A stretch of 64,000 nucleotides of DNA from Martinezella lusitana (GCF_014207095.1 NZ_JACHBG010000003.1:434001-498000), one strand, 5' to 3'; counted from the first letter of the stretch, positions 38,028 to 47,921 are shown. The notes: a model not told the origin generated them from the sequence alone. A program made the numbers and translations.

Positions 38028-38999
38028 ATGGCTTCATTCATTTTTCGCAGATCTGGACAGGCGCTCGTGGTCCTGATCGTCATGTCCATTCTCGTCTTCA
38101 TCGGTGTCTACGTCATCGGTAACCCGATCGACGTGCTCATATCTCCTGACGTTACGCAGGAAATTCGCCAGCGGGTCATCGAGGAATACGGGCTCAATCA
38201 GCCTCTCTGGAAGCAGTATATCGATTTTGTCCTTAAAACGGTCAGTGGCGACTTCGGCAGATCGTTCGTGTTCAATATGCCGGTCGTTGAGCTGATTGCG
38301 CAGCGCTTGCCGGCAACGCTGGAGCTTGCCGTCATTGCGGTTTTGCTGGCCTCGGTGATCGGCGTGCCGCTCGGCGTCTATGCGGGCTATCGGCCCGATG
38401 GCTTCCTGCCGAAGCTGATCCTGGCTGGCTCGATCCTCGGATTTTCCGTACCGACCTTTTGGATCGGACTTATGCTCATCATGGTTTTTGCCGTGCAGCT
38501 GGGTATTCTGCCGGCAGGTGGACGAGGGGCGACCGTCGATCTTTTCGGCGTTCCATTCTCGTTCCTGACCGGCGACGGATGGACGCATCTCGCCTTGCCC
38601 GTTCTCAATCTCGCTTTGTTCAAAATGGCCATGATGTGCCGATTGGCAGCAGCGGGTACGCGTGAAGTCATGACCACCGACACGATCAAGTTTGCCCGCG
38701 CCGCCGGCATTCCGGAAGGTACGATTCTTCGCAAGCATGTACTGAAGCTGATCTCTATTCCACTCGTGACGGTGTTTGGGCTTGAGCTTGGCTCCACGTT
38801 AGCATTCGCGCTTGTCACGGAGACCATCTTCAACTGGCCAGGCCTCGGCAAGCTCATTGTCGATTCCATTGCGTCATTGGATCGGCCTGTCATGGTCGCC
38901 TACTTGATGATGGTTGCCGTCTTGTTCGTCGTCATCAATCTCTGCGTCGATCTGGCCTATGCTCTCCTCGATCCGCGCCTGCGTCAGAAAGGTCGTTGA
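38028..38999 (+). CDS. ABC transporter permease (DppB/OppB type)
   Basis: 323 residues. The N-terminal helix (RRSGQALVVLIVMSILVFIG) and the characteristic periplasmic region with PDVTQEIRQRVIEEYGLNQP are followed by a membrane core with GVPLGVYAGYRPD and the EAA-like loop KFARAAGIPEGTILRKHVLK. It forms the channel with the DppC-type subunit that starts one base after its stop region (39001). Seventy bases separate it from the creatininase gene in the same direction, so one operon is likely. Confidence 0.95.
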   Translation: MASFIFRRSGQALVVLIVMSILVFIGVYVIGNPIDVLISPDVTQEIRQRVIEEYGLNQPLWKQYIDFVLKTVSGDFGRSFVFNMPVVELIAQRLPATLELAVIAVLLASVIGVPLGVYAGYRPDGFLPKLILAGSILGFSVPTFWIGLMLIMVFAVQLGILPAGGRGATVDLFGVPFSFLTGDGWTHLALPVLNLALFKMAMMCRLAAAGTREVMTTDTIKFARAAGIPEGTILRKHVLKLISIPLVTVFGLELGSTLAFALVTETIFNWPGLGKLIVDSIASLDRPVMVAYLMMVAVLFVVINLCVDLAYALLDPRLRQKGR

Positions 39000-39000
39000 G

Positions 39001-39909
39001 ATGTCGGCTTCCAATCGTATTCGCACTCCGCAACGGCGTGTCTCGCCGATGATGGAGTTCTGGCGCGCTTTTGCGAAGAACAAGGTCGCGGTTGTCGCCC
39101 TTATCGTTGTCGCCGTCATCGTTTTGCTGGCCATATTTGCACCATGGATCACGCCGCAGGATCCATATGATCTCAAGTCTCTGGTGCTACGCGATGCGCG
39201 CAGACCTCCTGGCTATGTCGGTGCGAATGGAATGCACTACTGGCTTGGCTCGGACAGTCAGGGCAGAGATCTTTTCTCCGCGATGATCTACGGGCTGCGC
39301 ATTTCTCTCGAGATGGGACTAATCGCCGGCGCGATCGCCTTCAGCCTAGGTGCAATCGTCGGGTGTTTTGCTGCCTATCTCGGTGGGCGCACCGAGACAT
39401 TCATCATGCGTCTTGTCGACATCCAGCTCTCCTTTCCTGCCATTCTTCTGGCCTTTGTCGTTGCCGCTCTGCTCGGGCAGGGAAAGTCGCAGCTGATTCT
39501 GGCGCTCGTCTTTGCACAATACGCATACTTCGTCAGAACCGCTCATGGTGCCGCGTCGGCTGAACGGCAAAAGGACTATGTGCAGGCCGCTCTTTCGATA
39601 CCGATGAGCGGCTGGCACGTCGTGACGCGACATATTCTCCCCAACTCGCTGCCGCCCCTGATCGTAGTCGCAACCGTTCAGGTCGCATCGGCGATCTCGC
39701 TCGAGGCGACGCTCTCCTTCCTCGGTGTCGGCTTGCCTCCGACCGAGCCCTCGCTCGGCATGCTGATTGCCAACGGCTTCCAGTATCTTCTGTCAGGACG
39801 CTACTGGATTTCCATCTATCCCGGCGTCGCGCTGATTATTCTGATCATGGCGATCAACCTCATGGGCGATCAGATCAGGGACATATTGAATCCGAGGTTG
39901 CGCAAATGA
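39001..39909 (+). CDS. ABC transporter permease (DppC/OppC type)
   Basis: 302 residues. It has the DppC features: a cytoplasmic N-terminus with EFWRAFAKNKVAVVALIVVA (helix 1), the periplasmic segment WLGSDSQGRDLFSAMIYGLR, and the coupling loop YVQAALSIPMSGWHVVTRHI with LPNSLPP after it. The start ATG at 39001 directly follows the DppB stop (TGAG-ATG), and the end overlaps the ATPase gene by four bases. An upstream in-frame start at 38914 would run inside the DppB gene and is not needed. Confidence 0.95.
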   Translation: MSASNRIRTPQRRVSPMMEFWRAFAKNKVAVVALIVVAVIVLLAIFAPWITPQDPYDLKSLVLRDARRPPGYVGANGMHYWLGSDSQGRDLFSAMIYGLRISLEMGLIAGAIAFSLGAIVGCFAAYLGGRTETFIMRLVDIQLSFPAILLAFVVAALLGQGKSQLILALVFAQYAYFVRTAHGAASAERQKDYVQAALSIPMSGWHVVTRHILPNSLPPLIVVATVQVASAISLEATLSFLGVGLPPTEPSLGMLIANGFQYLLSGRYWISIYPGVALIILIMAINLMGDQIRDILNPRLRK

Positions 39910-41591
39910 CCGCTCTTTTGCAAGTCGACAATCTTCGCACCTATTTCGAAACCGAACGCGGCACGGTCAAATCCGTCGATGGCATTTCGTTCGATGTCGA
40001 GAAGGGCCAGATTTTGGGGTTGGTCGGAGAATCCGGTTCGGGCAAATCCATTACGGGTTTTTCGCTGATCGGGCTGCTCGACAGGCCGGGGCGTATTCAG
40101 CCAGGAAGTTCGATCCGATTTGAGGGGCGCGAACTGGTCGGATTGTCCGAGGGTGAACTGCGCAGCATTCGCGGCCGGGAAATCTCCATGGTCTTTCAGG
40201 ACCCGATGATGACCCTCAACCCGGTGCTGAAGGTCATCGACCAGATTGCGATGGCGATAAGAGCGCATGAAAAGGCGTCCGACGCCATGGTTCGCCGCCG
40301 CGCGATAGATGCCCTGGCGCGGGTGCGCATCGTCGAGCCTGAGAAAAAGGTCGATCAATATCCGCATCAGTTTTCCGGCGGCATGCGTCAGCGCGTTGCA
40401 ATCGCGATCGCTCTATTGCATAAGCCCAAGCTGGTGATCGCGGACGAGCCGACGACGGCGCTCGACGTGTCCGTTCAGGCCGAGATCCTGAAGGAAGTGA
40501 AGGCGCTTGTCGCCGAACTCGGCATCTCGATGATCTGGATCAGCCATGATCTGGCGACCGTCGCATCGATATCGCAGAAGATTGCCGTCATGCGGCTCGG
40601 CAAGATCGTCGAGATGGGATCTGTGCCGGAGGTATTGGGATCGCCGAAACACCTCTATACGCGAGGATTGCTTGATGCCTTGCCCTCGAGAAAACGGCCT
40701 GGAGAGCTGCTGACCTCGTCCGCTACGGAAAATGCCGAGCAATTTTCTGTTTCGGGCGAGGAGCCGAACAAGCCGATCGAAGCGAACTCGGAATTTGTCA
40801 GCGTTAAAGACGTCGACATGATGTTCCAGAAGCCGGTGGGGTCGGCGGGCCGTTTTGCGCAGCGCCTCGGTATCGCCAAGCCGCCTCATGTCAATCATGC
40901 CGTGCAATCGGCAAGCCTGACGATTGCACGCGGTGAGGTGCTGGGGCTGGTGGGTGAATCCGGTTCCGGCAAATCCACGCTGGGACGGATCATCTGCGGC
41001 ATCTACACGCCGACCTCGGGCAATGTCCTCGTCGATGGCCGCAAGGTGCGGGAGAACGACAACAAGATCGGGACCTCGGTGCAGATGATCTTCCAGGATC
41101 CCTTCGCATCGCTTGATCCCCGGCGCACGATATTTCAATCGGTTGCCGACGGTCCGATAGCGCACAGGCTTTGCACGAAGAAAGACGCGCGCAGCTACGT
41201 CAACCGCTGGCTCAAGGCTGTCGCCTTCGACCCGGCACTGGCAGACCGCTATCCGCACCAGTTTTCCGGTGGACAGAGGCAGCGCATCGCGATTGCGCGC
41301 GCGCTTGCCATGCGGCCGGAATTGATTGTTTGCGACGAGCCTGTGGCATCGCTCGATGTGTCGATTCAGGCGCAGGTCATCAATCTTCTTCTGGAGTTGA
41401 AGCGCAGCCTCAATCTGACGCTGCTTTTCATCAGCCATGATCTATCCGTCGTCCGACATCTGTGCGACCGGGTAGTCGTCATGCATCACGGGAAGATCGT
41501 CGAGGAAGGTGCGGTCTCGCATATCTTCGCTGAGCCGAAGCAGCCGTACACACGAATGTTGCTGGACGCAGTTCCGAAGCTTGCCTGGTAA
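39906..41591 (+). CDS. Fused DppD-DppF ABC transporter ATPase
   Basis: 561 residues with two ATPase modules in one chain. Module 1: Walker A GLVGESGSGKSITG, signature FSGGMRQRVAIAIAL, Walker B LVIADEPTTALDV, then an oligopeptide-type C-terminal extension (YTRGLLDALPS). Module 2 from about residue 300: Walker [16 protein letters not shown], signature FSGGQRQRIAIARAL, Walker B LIVCDEPVASLDV, and HIFAEPKQPYTRMLLDAVP at the end. The fusion ensures a 1:1 ratio of the two ATPases. It completes the importer whose binding protein is at 34831. A strong hairpin follows at 41601. Confidence 0.95.
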   Translation: MTALLQVDNLRTYFETERGTVKSVDGISFDVEKGQILGLVGESGSGKSITGFSLIGLLDRPGRIQPGSSIRFEGRELVGLSEGELRSIRGREISMVFQDPMMTLNPVLKVIDQIAMAIRAHEKASDAMVRRRAIDALARVRIVEPEKKVDQYPHQFSGGMRQRVAIAIALLHKPKLVIADEPTTALDVSVQAEILKEVKALVAELGISMIWISHDLATVASISQKIAVMRLGKIVEMGSVPEVLGSPKHLYTRGLLDALPSRKRPGELLTSSATENAEQFSVSGEEPNKPIEANSEFVSVKDVDMMFQKPVGSAGRFAQRLGIAKPPHVNHAVQSASLTIARGEVLGLVGESGSGKSTLGRIICGIYTPTSGNVLVDGRKVRENDNKIGTSVQMIFQDPFASLDPRRTIFQSVADGPIAHRLCTKKDARSYVNRWLKAVAFDPALADRYPHQFSGGQRQRIAIARALAMRPELIVCDEPVASLDVSIQAQVINLLLELKRSLNLTLLFISHDLSVVRHLCDRVVVMHHGKIVEEGAVSHIFAEPKQPYTRMLLDAVPKLAW

Positions 41592-41600
41592 TGGAACGGA

Positions 41601-41633
41601 TCGGTAGGCCGTAAGTAAGTTACGGCCTACCGA
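41601..41633. terminator. Bidirectional terminator hairpin after the dpp-type operon
   Basis: TCGGTAGGCCGTAA (41601-41614) pairs perfectly with TTACGGCCTACCGA (41620-41633), a 14-base-pair stem with a five-base loop, just after the fused ATPase and before the convergent exporter gene. T runs are short, so it is called on stem strength and place. Confidence 0.65.
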
Positions 41634-41694
41634 AATTCATTCATTCGATATCCAGATGCAAGTCAGCCCTTAGCTCTGCCGATTTGCGTCGCGC

Positions 41695-43176
41695 TCAGTG
41701 CGCCTCCGCCTTGGGCGCATTGCGAAGCGCGATGAAGACCAAGGCGGAAAGCAAAGCGATCATCGCTGCCACCAGCACCAGGACCGAACCGTGCGCTTCC
41801 GCGAAGGCGGCTTTGGCTGCCACAGCGATTTCCAGGCCATCGCTCCCGCCGAGTTCTCGAGCCACCGTCATCGCTTCGCTGATAGAATTGGAGATCCCGT
41901 CGCCGGCGACGGGATTGGAGAAGGCAGAGCGGTAGATCGAGTTTACGAGAACGCCGAAGATCGTGATGCCCAATCCTCCGCCCAGCTCATATCCGGTGCT
42001 TTCGAGTGCGCCTGCGGCTCCGGCTTTTTCCGCGGGTGCGCTTCCCATGATCGCGATGGACGATGCCAGAAGCCCGACACCAAGCGCAAAGCCGAGGATG
42101 CCAAGAAGAACCGCGACGATATAGGCCTTTTCGACAAGGTCGGATAGCGAGATTGCAAACAATGCGAGCGCCGCTGCCGCCATCGACGATGAGGCGACCG
42201 CCCGAAGGCCGTATCGGTTGGCGAGCTGGCCGCCTATCGGTCCGCCGATTGCTGCGGCAACGACGAGGGGCAGCATGAACACTCCGGCTTGAAGCGGTGT
42301 CTTATCCAGAACGAATTGAAGCTCCTGTGCCAGCACCAGTTCGAAGCCGGCAAGCGAACCGCTCGCCACGAACGCCATCATCAGCCCAACGGCAATCGCG
42401 GGTTTTGTCAGCAAGGACAGATCGAGCATCGGGTTTTCGGAGGATATTTGTAGGCGGGAAAACCATGCAAGCAGGCCGACGCCAACGATGAGCGTTGCCC
42501 CGGTTTCGACGTTGAGTCCTGCTTTGAAGCCGGATTTGACGCCATAGACCGTGAGAATCAGTCCTGCCACCAGGATCAGTGCCTGCCCGGGTTTCCATGT
42601 TGCTTGCGAATTGCCTGATGACGGTGGGACGAGCCGCCAAACGACCGGAATTACGATCAGCATGATAGGCACGTTGACGAGGAAGACCGAGCCCCACCAG
42701 AAATGCTCCAGCAGTACCCCACCGACGAGAGGGCCAATCGCGGCGCCGGCCATGCTGACGATGCTCCAGATCCCAAGCGCAGTTGCCCGTTCGGCGTCGT
42801 CTTCGAAGGTCTGCCGGATCAGGGCGAGAACGCACGGCATGATCATCGAAGAGCCGATCCCGAGCGCCGCACGCGCGACAATCAGAAGCGGGGCCGATGT
42901 GGAGAACGCTGCGGCGATTGAGGCTGCTCCGAACACCCCAAGCCCGATCAGGAGTATCCGGCGATAGCCGATCCTGTCGGCCAGCGTCCCCATCGGCACG
43001 AGCAGGCCGGCCATGACCAGGGGATAGACGTCGATGATCCACAGGACCTCATTTCCCGAGGCTCCCAAGGCGACTGCCAGGGAAGGGATGGCGATATGGA
43101 GGATCGTCATGTCCACCACGACGGGTGTGAATGCCATCATGACGGCAACGAGGATGAACCAGCGACTCGAATGCAT
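41695..43176 (-). CDS. DHA2-family MFS drug exporter (SmvA/QacA type)
   Basis: About 493 residues with some 14 hydrophobic helices: VVVDMTILHIAIPSLAVALG in helix 1, LLVPMGTLADRIGYRRILLI (motif A), GIGSSMIMPCVLALI, and the motif C region GIWSIVSMAGAAIGPLVGGV. The ATG at 43176 follows AGGTG and gives a normal N-terminus (MHSSRWFILVAVMMAF); an extra 26-residue extension from 43254 would cross the two operator-like repeats and is rejected. Proteins of this type export quaternary ammonium or dye compounds. It lies next to the RND pump and shares its operator motif. Confidence 0.92.
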   Translation of the reverse strand: MHSSRWFILVAVMMAFTPVVVDMTILHIAIPSLAVALGASGNEVLWIIDVYPLVMAGLLVPMGTLADRIGYRRILLIGLGVFGAASIAAAFSTSAPLLIVARAALGIGSSMIMPCVLALIRQTFEDDAERATALGIWSIVSMAGAAIGPLVGGVLLEHFWWGSVFLVNVPIMLIVIPVVWRLVPPSSGNSQATWKPGQALILVAGLILTVYGVKSGFKAGLNVETGATLIVGVGLLAWFSRLQISSENPMLDLSLLTKPAIAVGLMMAFVASGSLAGFELVLAQELQFVLDKTPLQAGVFMLPLVVAAAIGGPIGGQLANRYGLRAVASSSMAAAALALFAISLSDLVEKAYIVAVLLGILGFALGVGLLASSIAIMGSAPAEKAGAAGALESTGYELGGGLGITIFGVLVNSIYRSAFSNPVAGDGISNSISEAMTVARELGGSDGLEIAVAAKAAFAEAHGSVLVLVAAMIALLSALVFIALRNAPKAEAH

Positions 43177-43199
43177 TAAGGCACCTGGGCAGATAGTTT

Positions 43200-43209
43200 C
43201 GAACGGTCG
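43200..43209. promoter_or_regulatory. Efflux operator half pair, site 1 (CGAACGGTCG)
   Basis: Matches the palindrome CGAACGTTCG upstream of the RND pump at nine of ten positions. It is 24 bases upstream of the MFS exporter start, a repressing place. Confidence 0.5.
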
Positions 43210-43232
43210 TTTTCTCACTTGGAATTGACGTA

Positions 43233-43242
43233 CGAGCGTTCG
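43233..43242. promoter_or_regulatory. Efflux operator, site 2 (CGAGCGTTCG)
   Basis: Matches CGAACGTTCG at nine of ten positions and lies 33 bases (about three helical turns) from site 1, a spacing that places the two on the same face of the DNA. TetR-type repressors often bind paired sites like these. Confidence 0.5.
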
Positions 43243-43469
43243 CAAAATTAACAAGGAGCGACCGGAAACATCAAAAAGCAGATCGTATTAGTGCGATTGC
43301 CGCTCGCGTCTCCCCGTCGGACGAGCAAGCCTTAAGGCCGTGCTCGTCCGAGGCGCGGGAAACCGTACTGATATGACAGCAACTGGCAAAGACGCCCGCA
43401 TAGGCGATGGCGGATGGAATTGAGCGACGTTGACTGGCACTTCGGTTTCCTTTGAGGATGGAGATCGAG

Positions 43470-43495
43470 CCGCCCATCCGGTTAGAGATGGGCGG
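43470..43495 (-). terminator. Hairpin across the stop codon of the RND pump gene
   Basis: CCGCCCATC (43470-43478) pairs with GATGGGCGG (43487-43495); the stop codon (TTA on plus, 43482-43484) lies in the loop. No T run follows on the minus strand, so this may slow or end transcription only weakly. Confidence 0.4.
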
Positions 43496-46400
43496 TCGTC
43501 GTTGATTTGGAGGCTTCTTCTCCCACCTGGTCCTCGACCGGTCTTTTCGTCCGCAAGATCTTGAGAACGAAGACGAAGAATGCCGGGACGAAAAAGACGG
43601 CAAGGACGGTGGCCGAGATCATGCCGCCGAGGACACCGGTACCGATCGCGTTCTGGCTCGCGGCACTCGGACCGGTGGCGATCGCCAGCGGAACAACGCC
43701 GAGAGTGAAGGCGAGTGATGTCATGATGATCGGCCGGAACCGGACCCGCGCAGCCTCGATGGCCGATTCCAGCAGCGATTTGCCCTGCCCGTAATAATCC
43801 TTGGCAAATTCCACGATGAGAATTGCGTTCTTGGCGGAAAGCCCGATGATCGCGATGAGGCCGACCTTGAAATAGAGGTCGTTCGGCATTTCCCGCAGGA
43901 TCATCGCCAACACGCAGCCGATGATGCCGAGCGGGACTACGAGCATGACTGAAAGCGGGATGGACCAGCTTTCATACAGGCCTGCCAGCAACAGGAACAC
44001 GAACAGGATCGAGAGGCCGAACAGCATCGGCGCCTGTGCGCCCGAGGCGATTTCTTCTCTCGATTGCCCCGACCACTCGTAGCCGAAACCACTCGGAAGC
44101 TCCGCCGCCAGACGCTCCATCTCTGCGATGGCCGCCCCTGACGACTGACCTGCGGCCGCCTCGCCCGTGATGCGGATCGTGGCATAGCCGTTATAGCCGA
44201 CGATCTGCGGGTTGCCCTTGCGCCATGTCGCGGTTGCAAAGGAGGCCAGAGGAACCATGCCGCCGTTCGCATTGCGAACGTTCAGCTTCATCATGTCCTC
44301 CACCTGCATACGGCTACGTCCATCGGCTTGGACGATCACCCGCTGCATCCGCCCTGCATTGGGATGGTCGTTGATGTAGGAGGATCCGAGGTTAGCCGTG
44401 ACGATATCGTTGATGTCGGCAAAGCCGACGCCAAAGGTGTTTGCCTTCTCGCGGTCGATTAGAAGGATGACCTGTGCGGCTTCGGGCATGCCCTCGGTGC
44501 GGACATTGGTAAGAAGGCGGCTCCTTCCTGCCTTCTCCATCAGTTCGGCTGCGGCATTCTTGAGCGCTTCCTGTCCGCGCCCTGCGCGATCCTGAAGCCT
44601 GAACGAGAAACCGCTCGTCGTGCCAAAGCCGTCGATCGCGGGTGGCGACAGGGCGAAGGAGGTTGCATCCTTCAAGGTGGAGAGCTGCTGGTTGACGCGG
44701 GCGGCAACTTCATCGGCCGAGCTGCCTGCTGGCCGCTCGCTCCAGTCCTTGAGCGTGACGAAGGCCATTGCCGCATTCGCGCCGCTGCCCGAGAAGCTGA
44801 AGCCCTGAACGGCGAAGACGTCCCTGACGGCCGGTTCAGCCTTGAATATGGCTTCCACCTGCTTAAGCGAGGCGATCGTGCGGTTGGCGCTTGCTTCCGG
44901 CGGTCCCTGGATATCGACGATGAGAATACCCTGGTCCTCCTGCGGTACGAACGAGCCGGGCAGGTTGACGAAGAGGTAGCCGAGGCCGAGCACGAGCGCC
45001 AGATAGACCACCATCATGCGGCCGGATCGACGCGCCATTCCGGTAGCCGTCCGGGCATAGCCGGCGGTGAGACTGCTGAACTTGCGGTTAAACCAGCCGC
45101 CAGGGCCGCTCTTCTCATGATGCCCCTGCTTGATGGGCTTCAGGAACGTGGCGCACAGCGCTGGGGTCAGCGAAAGCGCCAGGAAGGCCGAGAAGAGGAT
45201 CGACACGACCATGGTCAGCGAGAATTGGCGATAGATGATGCCGGACGCGCCTGGGAAGAAGGCCATGGGAATGAAGACGCAGGACAGCACCAGCGTGATG
45301 CCGAGGATCGCCCCGGTAATCTGGCTCATCGCCTTCTGGGTCGCGGCCTTCGGAGAAAGACCCTCTTCGGCCATGATGCGCTCGACATTTTCCACCACGA
45401 CGATAGCGTCGTCGACGAGGATGCCGATTGCCAGCACCATCGCAAACATGGTCAGCACGTTGATCGAGAAGCCTGTCGCGTACATCACCGCGCAGGTTCC
45501 AAGCAGCGCCACCGGCACGACGAGTGTCGGAATGACGGTGTAGCGGAAGTTCTGCAGGAAGACGAACATCACGATGAAGACGAGAGCGATAGCCTCGATC
45601 AGCGTGTGCACGACCTTTTCGATCGAAGCCTTGACGAAGGGGCTCGTGTCATAGGGAATGGAGTATTTGACACCCTTCGGGAAGAACTTCGACAGCTCGT
45701 CCATCTTGGTCTTGATTGCAGCGGAAACGGCGACGGCGTTACCTGTCGAGGTCAGCTGGATTGCAAGACCAGCGCTTGGCTGGCCGTTGAGGCGGCTTGT
45801 CGTCGAATAGTTTTCCGCGCCGTCCTCGATACGGGCTACGTCGCGTAGCCGCACGGTCGAGCCGTCCGAGTTGGCGCGCAGGATTATGTCGCCGAACTGC
45901 TCGGCCGTCTTCAATTGACCCTCGACGATGACGCTGGCTGTCAGATCCTGGCTGATGGGGTTCGGCGTCGCGCCGATCTGACCGGCCGCGACCTGGGCGT
46001 TCTGCGCTACGATCGCGGCGTTGATGTCCGCGCTCGTCAGATGCAGTCCGACCATCTTGTCCGGATCGATCCAGACGCGCAGTGCGCGCTGCGAGGCAAA
46101 AACCTGCGCACGTCCCACGCCTGGCAGTCGGCGGAGTTCACCGAGGACGTTTCTGTTGATGTAGTCGCCAAGGGCAATCTCATCCATTGTGCCGTCGGTG
46201 GAGGTCAGAGCCGCGATCAGCAGGAAGCCGGAGCTGGCTTCCTCGACCGAAATCCCCTGTGTACGCACCGCGGCCGGAAGTCGAGATTCAACGCGGCGGA
46301 CGGCATTCTGCACGTCGACGGTTGCTTTGCCGATATCGGTCCCCGTGGTGAAGGTCGCATTGATGCTGACCGAGCCGGAATTGTCGGATGTCGACTCAAA

Positions 46401-46631
46401 GTCGACCAGCCCGTGCACGCCGTTCAATTCCTCTTCGATCTGCCGGGTCACGCCCTGGTAGATCTCCTGGGGCGAGGCACCGGGATAGGAGGCTGAAATC
46501 GACAGCTGCGGCGGCGCCACATTAGGATACTGCGCGACCGGTAGCATGGGGATCGTGATGACCCCGGCAATCATGATGAAGAATGCGCAAACCCATGCAA
46601 GGACGGGCCGCTTGATGAATAGCTGTGCCAT
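43482..46631 (-). CDS. RND multidrug efflux pump, inner-membrane subunit (AcrB/MexB type)
   Basis: 1049 residues, exactly the size of the HAE1 family. It starts MAQLFIKRPVLAWVCAFFIM; the proton-relay acidic pair is in GILVDDAIVVVENVERIMAE (helix 4), the conserved Lys in GLSAKNAILIVEFAKDYYGQ (helix 10), and the pore and funnel regions follow AcrB order. Twelve membrane helices and two large periplasmic loops are expected. It exports drugs, detergents or plant toxins from the periplasm and inner leaflet. It follows the adaptor gene by seven bases. No outer-membrane TolC-type gene is present. Confidence 0.97.
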   Translation of the reverse strand: MAQLFIKRPVLAWVCAFFIMIAGVITIPMLPVAQYPNVAPPQLSISASYPGASPQEIYQGVTRQIEEELNGVHGLVDFESTSDNSGSVSINATFTTGTDIGKATVDVQNAVRRVESRLPAAVRTQGISVEEASSGFLLIAALTSTDGTMDEIALGDYINRNVLGELRRLPGVGRAQVFASQRALRVWIDPDKMVGLHLTSADINAAIVAQNAQVAAGQIGATPNPISQDLTASVIVEGQLKTAEQFGDIILRANSDGSTVRLRDVARIEDGAENYSTTSRLNGQPSAGLAIQLTSTGNAVAVSAAIKTKMDELSKFFPKGVKYSIPYDTSPFVKASIEKVVHTLIEAIALVFIVMFVFLQNFRYTVIPTLVVPVALLGTCAVMYATGFSINVLTMFAMVLAIGILVDDAIVVVENVERIMAEEGLSPKAATQKAMSQITGAILGITLVLSCVFIPMAFFPGASGIIYRQFSLTMVVSILFSAFLALSLTPALCATFLKPIKQGHHEKSGPGGWFNRKFSSLTAGYARTATGMARRSGRMMVVYLALVLGLGYLFVNLPGSFVPQEDQGILIVDIQGPPEASANRTIASLKQVEAIFKAEPAVRDVFAVQGFSFSGSGANAAMAFVTLKDWSERPAGSSADEVAARVNQQLSTLKDATSFALSPPAIDGFGTTSGFSFRLQDRAGRGQEALKNAAAELMEKAGRSRLLTNVRTEGMPEAAQVILLIDREKANTFGVGFADINDIVTANLGSSYINDHPNAGRMQRVIVQADGRSRMQVEDMMKLNVRNANGGMVPLASFATATWRKGNPQIVGYNGYATIRITGEAAAGQSSGAAIAEMERLAAELPSGFGYEWSGQSREEIASGAQAPMLFGLSILFVFLLLAGLYESWSIPLSVMLVVPLGIIGCVLAMILREMPNDLYFKVGLIAIIGLSAKNAILIVEFAKDYYGQGKSLLESAIEAARVRFRPIIMTSLAFTLGVVPLAIATGPSAASQNAIGTGVLGGMISATVLAVFFVPAFFVFVLKILRTKRPVEDQVGEEASKSTTTAHL

Positions 46632-46638
46632 GTTTCTG

Positions 46639-47841
46639 TTACTTCGTGGCCTGTATGGACGTGCTGGGTTCGGCGGCGTCGGGCTTCCATGCCTCCGCGT
46701 CTACCTTTGCTCCGGGCTGGACTTTCTGAACGCCGTCGGCAATCACCTTCTCGCCCGCCTTCAATCCAGACAGGACGACCCATTCGGAGCCGAGGGAACT
46801 GCCGAGCGAGATGTCGCGTACTTGCGCGGTGCTGTCGGCGGCGAGGACGTACACCTGGGGCTTGCCTTCCGAGGTTCGGGTGACCGCGCGTTGCGGGATG
46901 GTGAGGCCTGCCTGCTGAACCGCTTGTTCGATGCGTACACGAACATACATGCCAGGCAGCAGATCGCCCTTCGGGTTCGGGAATTCTGCCCGAAGCGTGA
47001 CCTGGCCAGTGTTCGGGTCGACGTTCGCATTCGAGAACAGCAGCTTGCCGGGCAGCGAATAGACCTTGCCGCCGTCGAAGACGAGTTCGACACGCGCTTG
47101 GCCGGGAGCCGGGCTGTCGAGCTTGCCTTCGCTCACCGCCTGCTTGAGCGCAAGAAGCTGCTGGGCCGACTGTGTGAAGTCGGCGTAGACGGGATCGACC
47201 TGTTGAATGAGCGCCAGATTGGAGGTGCTGTCGGCCGTCACCAACGTTCCCTCGGTGGCAAGGGCGCCGCCGATGACGCCGGTAATCGGCGCCCGCACCT
47301 CGGTGTAGCCGAGGTTGATCTTGGCCTCGTCAAGCACGGCCTGTTGGGACGCGACGTCGGCATCGGCCTGATCGAGATTGACAGCGGCAGTATCGTAGTC
47401 CACCGCGCTGACGACGTTGCGCTCGCGGAGCGTTCGCTGGCGCTCGAGCTGCTGCTTGGCATTGGCTTCAATCGCTTTTGCCTTTTTCAGCGCCGCTTCG
47501 GCGCTGGCGACGCGAACCTCGAACAGGCGCGGATCGATCCGGTACAGGACATCACCCTTCTGCACCAGGCTGCCCTGTTCGAAAACCCGTTCCTGCAATA
47601 TGCCCGAGACTCTGGCCCGCACTTCCGAAACCCTGGTCGCGGCGATACGGCCTGGAAGTTCGCTCATCACGGGAACGGGATGCGCCTTCAATTCAATGAA
47701 CCCCACGGCAGGCGTCGGCATCTGGCCTTCTTCCGGGGAGCTTGCTTGTTCCTGGGAGCATACTTGACCTGCGACCAGCGCGAGCATAGCCGTTACCGTC
47801 AGCAGTGCTTTTCGCCCGCGCAGTCCCTTGTTCATCAGCAT
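46639..47841 (-). CDS. RND efflux periplasmic adaptor (AcrA/MexA type)
   Basis: About 400 residues with an N-terminal secretion signal (NKGLRGRKALLTVTAMLALV). The lipoyl domain is split around a coiled-coil hairpin: VRARVSGILQERVFEQGSLV, then VQKGDVLYRIDPRLFEVRVA, then LNYTEVRAPITG-like NLGYTEVRAPITGVIGGALA. The beta-barrel and membrane-proximal domains follow. There is no clear lipobox. I place the start at ATG 47841 (AGGAAA eight bases upstream); an upstream in-frame start at 47886 lacks a site. It is the first gene of the pump operon, under the operator at 47922. Confidence 0.94.
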   Translation of the reverse strand: MLMNKGLRGRKALLTVTAMLALVAGQVCSQEQASSPEEGQMPTPAVGFIELKAHPVPVMSELPGRIAATRVSEVRARVSGILQERVFEQGSLVQKGDVLYRIDPRLFEVRVASAEAALKKAKAIEANAKQQLERQRTLRERNVVSAVDYDTAAVNLDQADADVASQQAVLDEAKINLGYTEVRAPITGVIGGALATEGTLVTADSTSNLALIQQVDPVYADFTQSAQQLLALKQAVSEGKLDSPAPGQARVELVFDGGKVYSLPGKLLFSNANVDPNTGQVTLRAEFPNPKGDLLPGMYVRVRIEQAVQQAGLTIPQRAVTRTSEGKPQVYVLAADSTAQVRDISLGSSLGSEWVVLSGLKAGEKVIADGVQKVQPGAKVDAEAWKPDAAEPSTSIQATK

Positions 47842-47921
47842 TGATGGTTTCCTGTCTGGACCGAAGGGTGAGGATTTTCCGGACATTGCGTCACGTGACC
47901 CCGCCGCTTCGATTTTATTTT

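Noticed and set aside
46546..47844. 432-codon plus-strand frame opposite the RND adaptor
   Set aside because: The adaptor on the minus strand has complete HlyD-family motifs; the plus frame has none.
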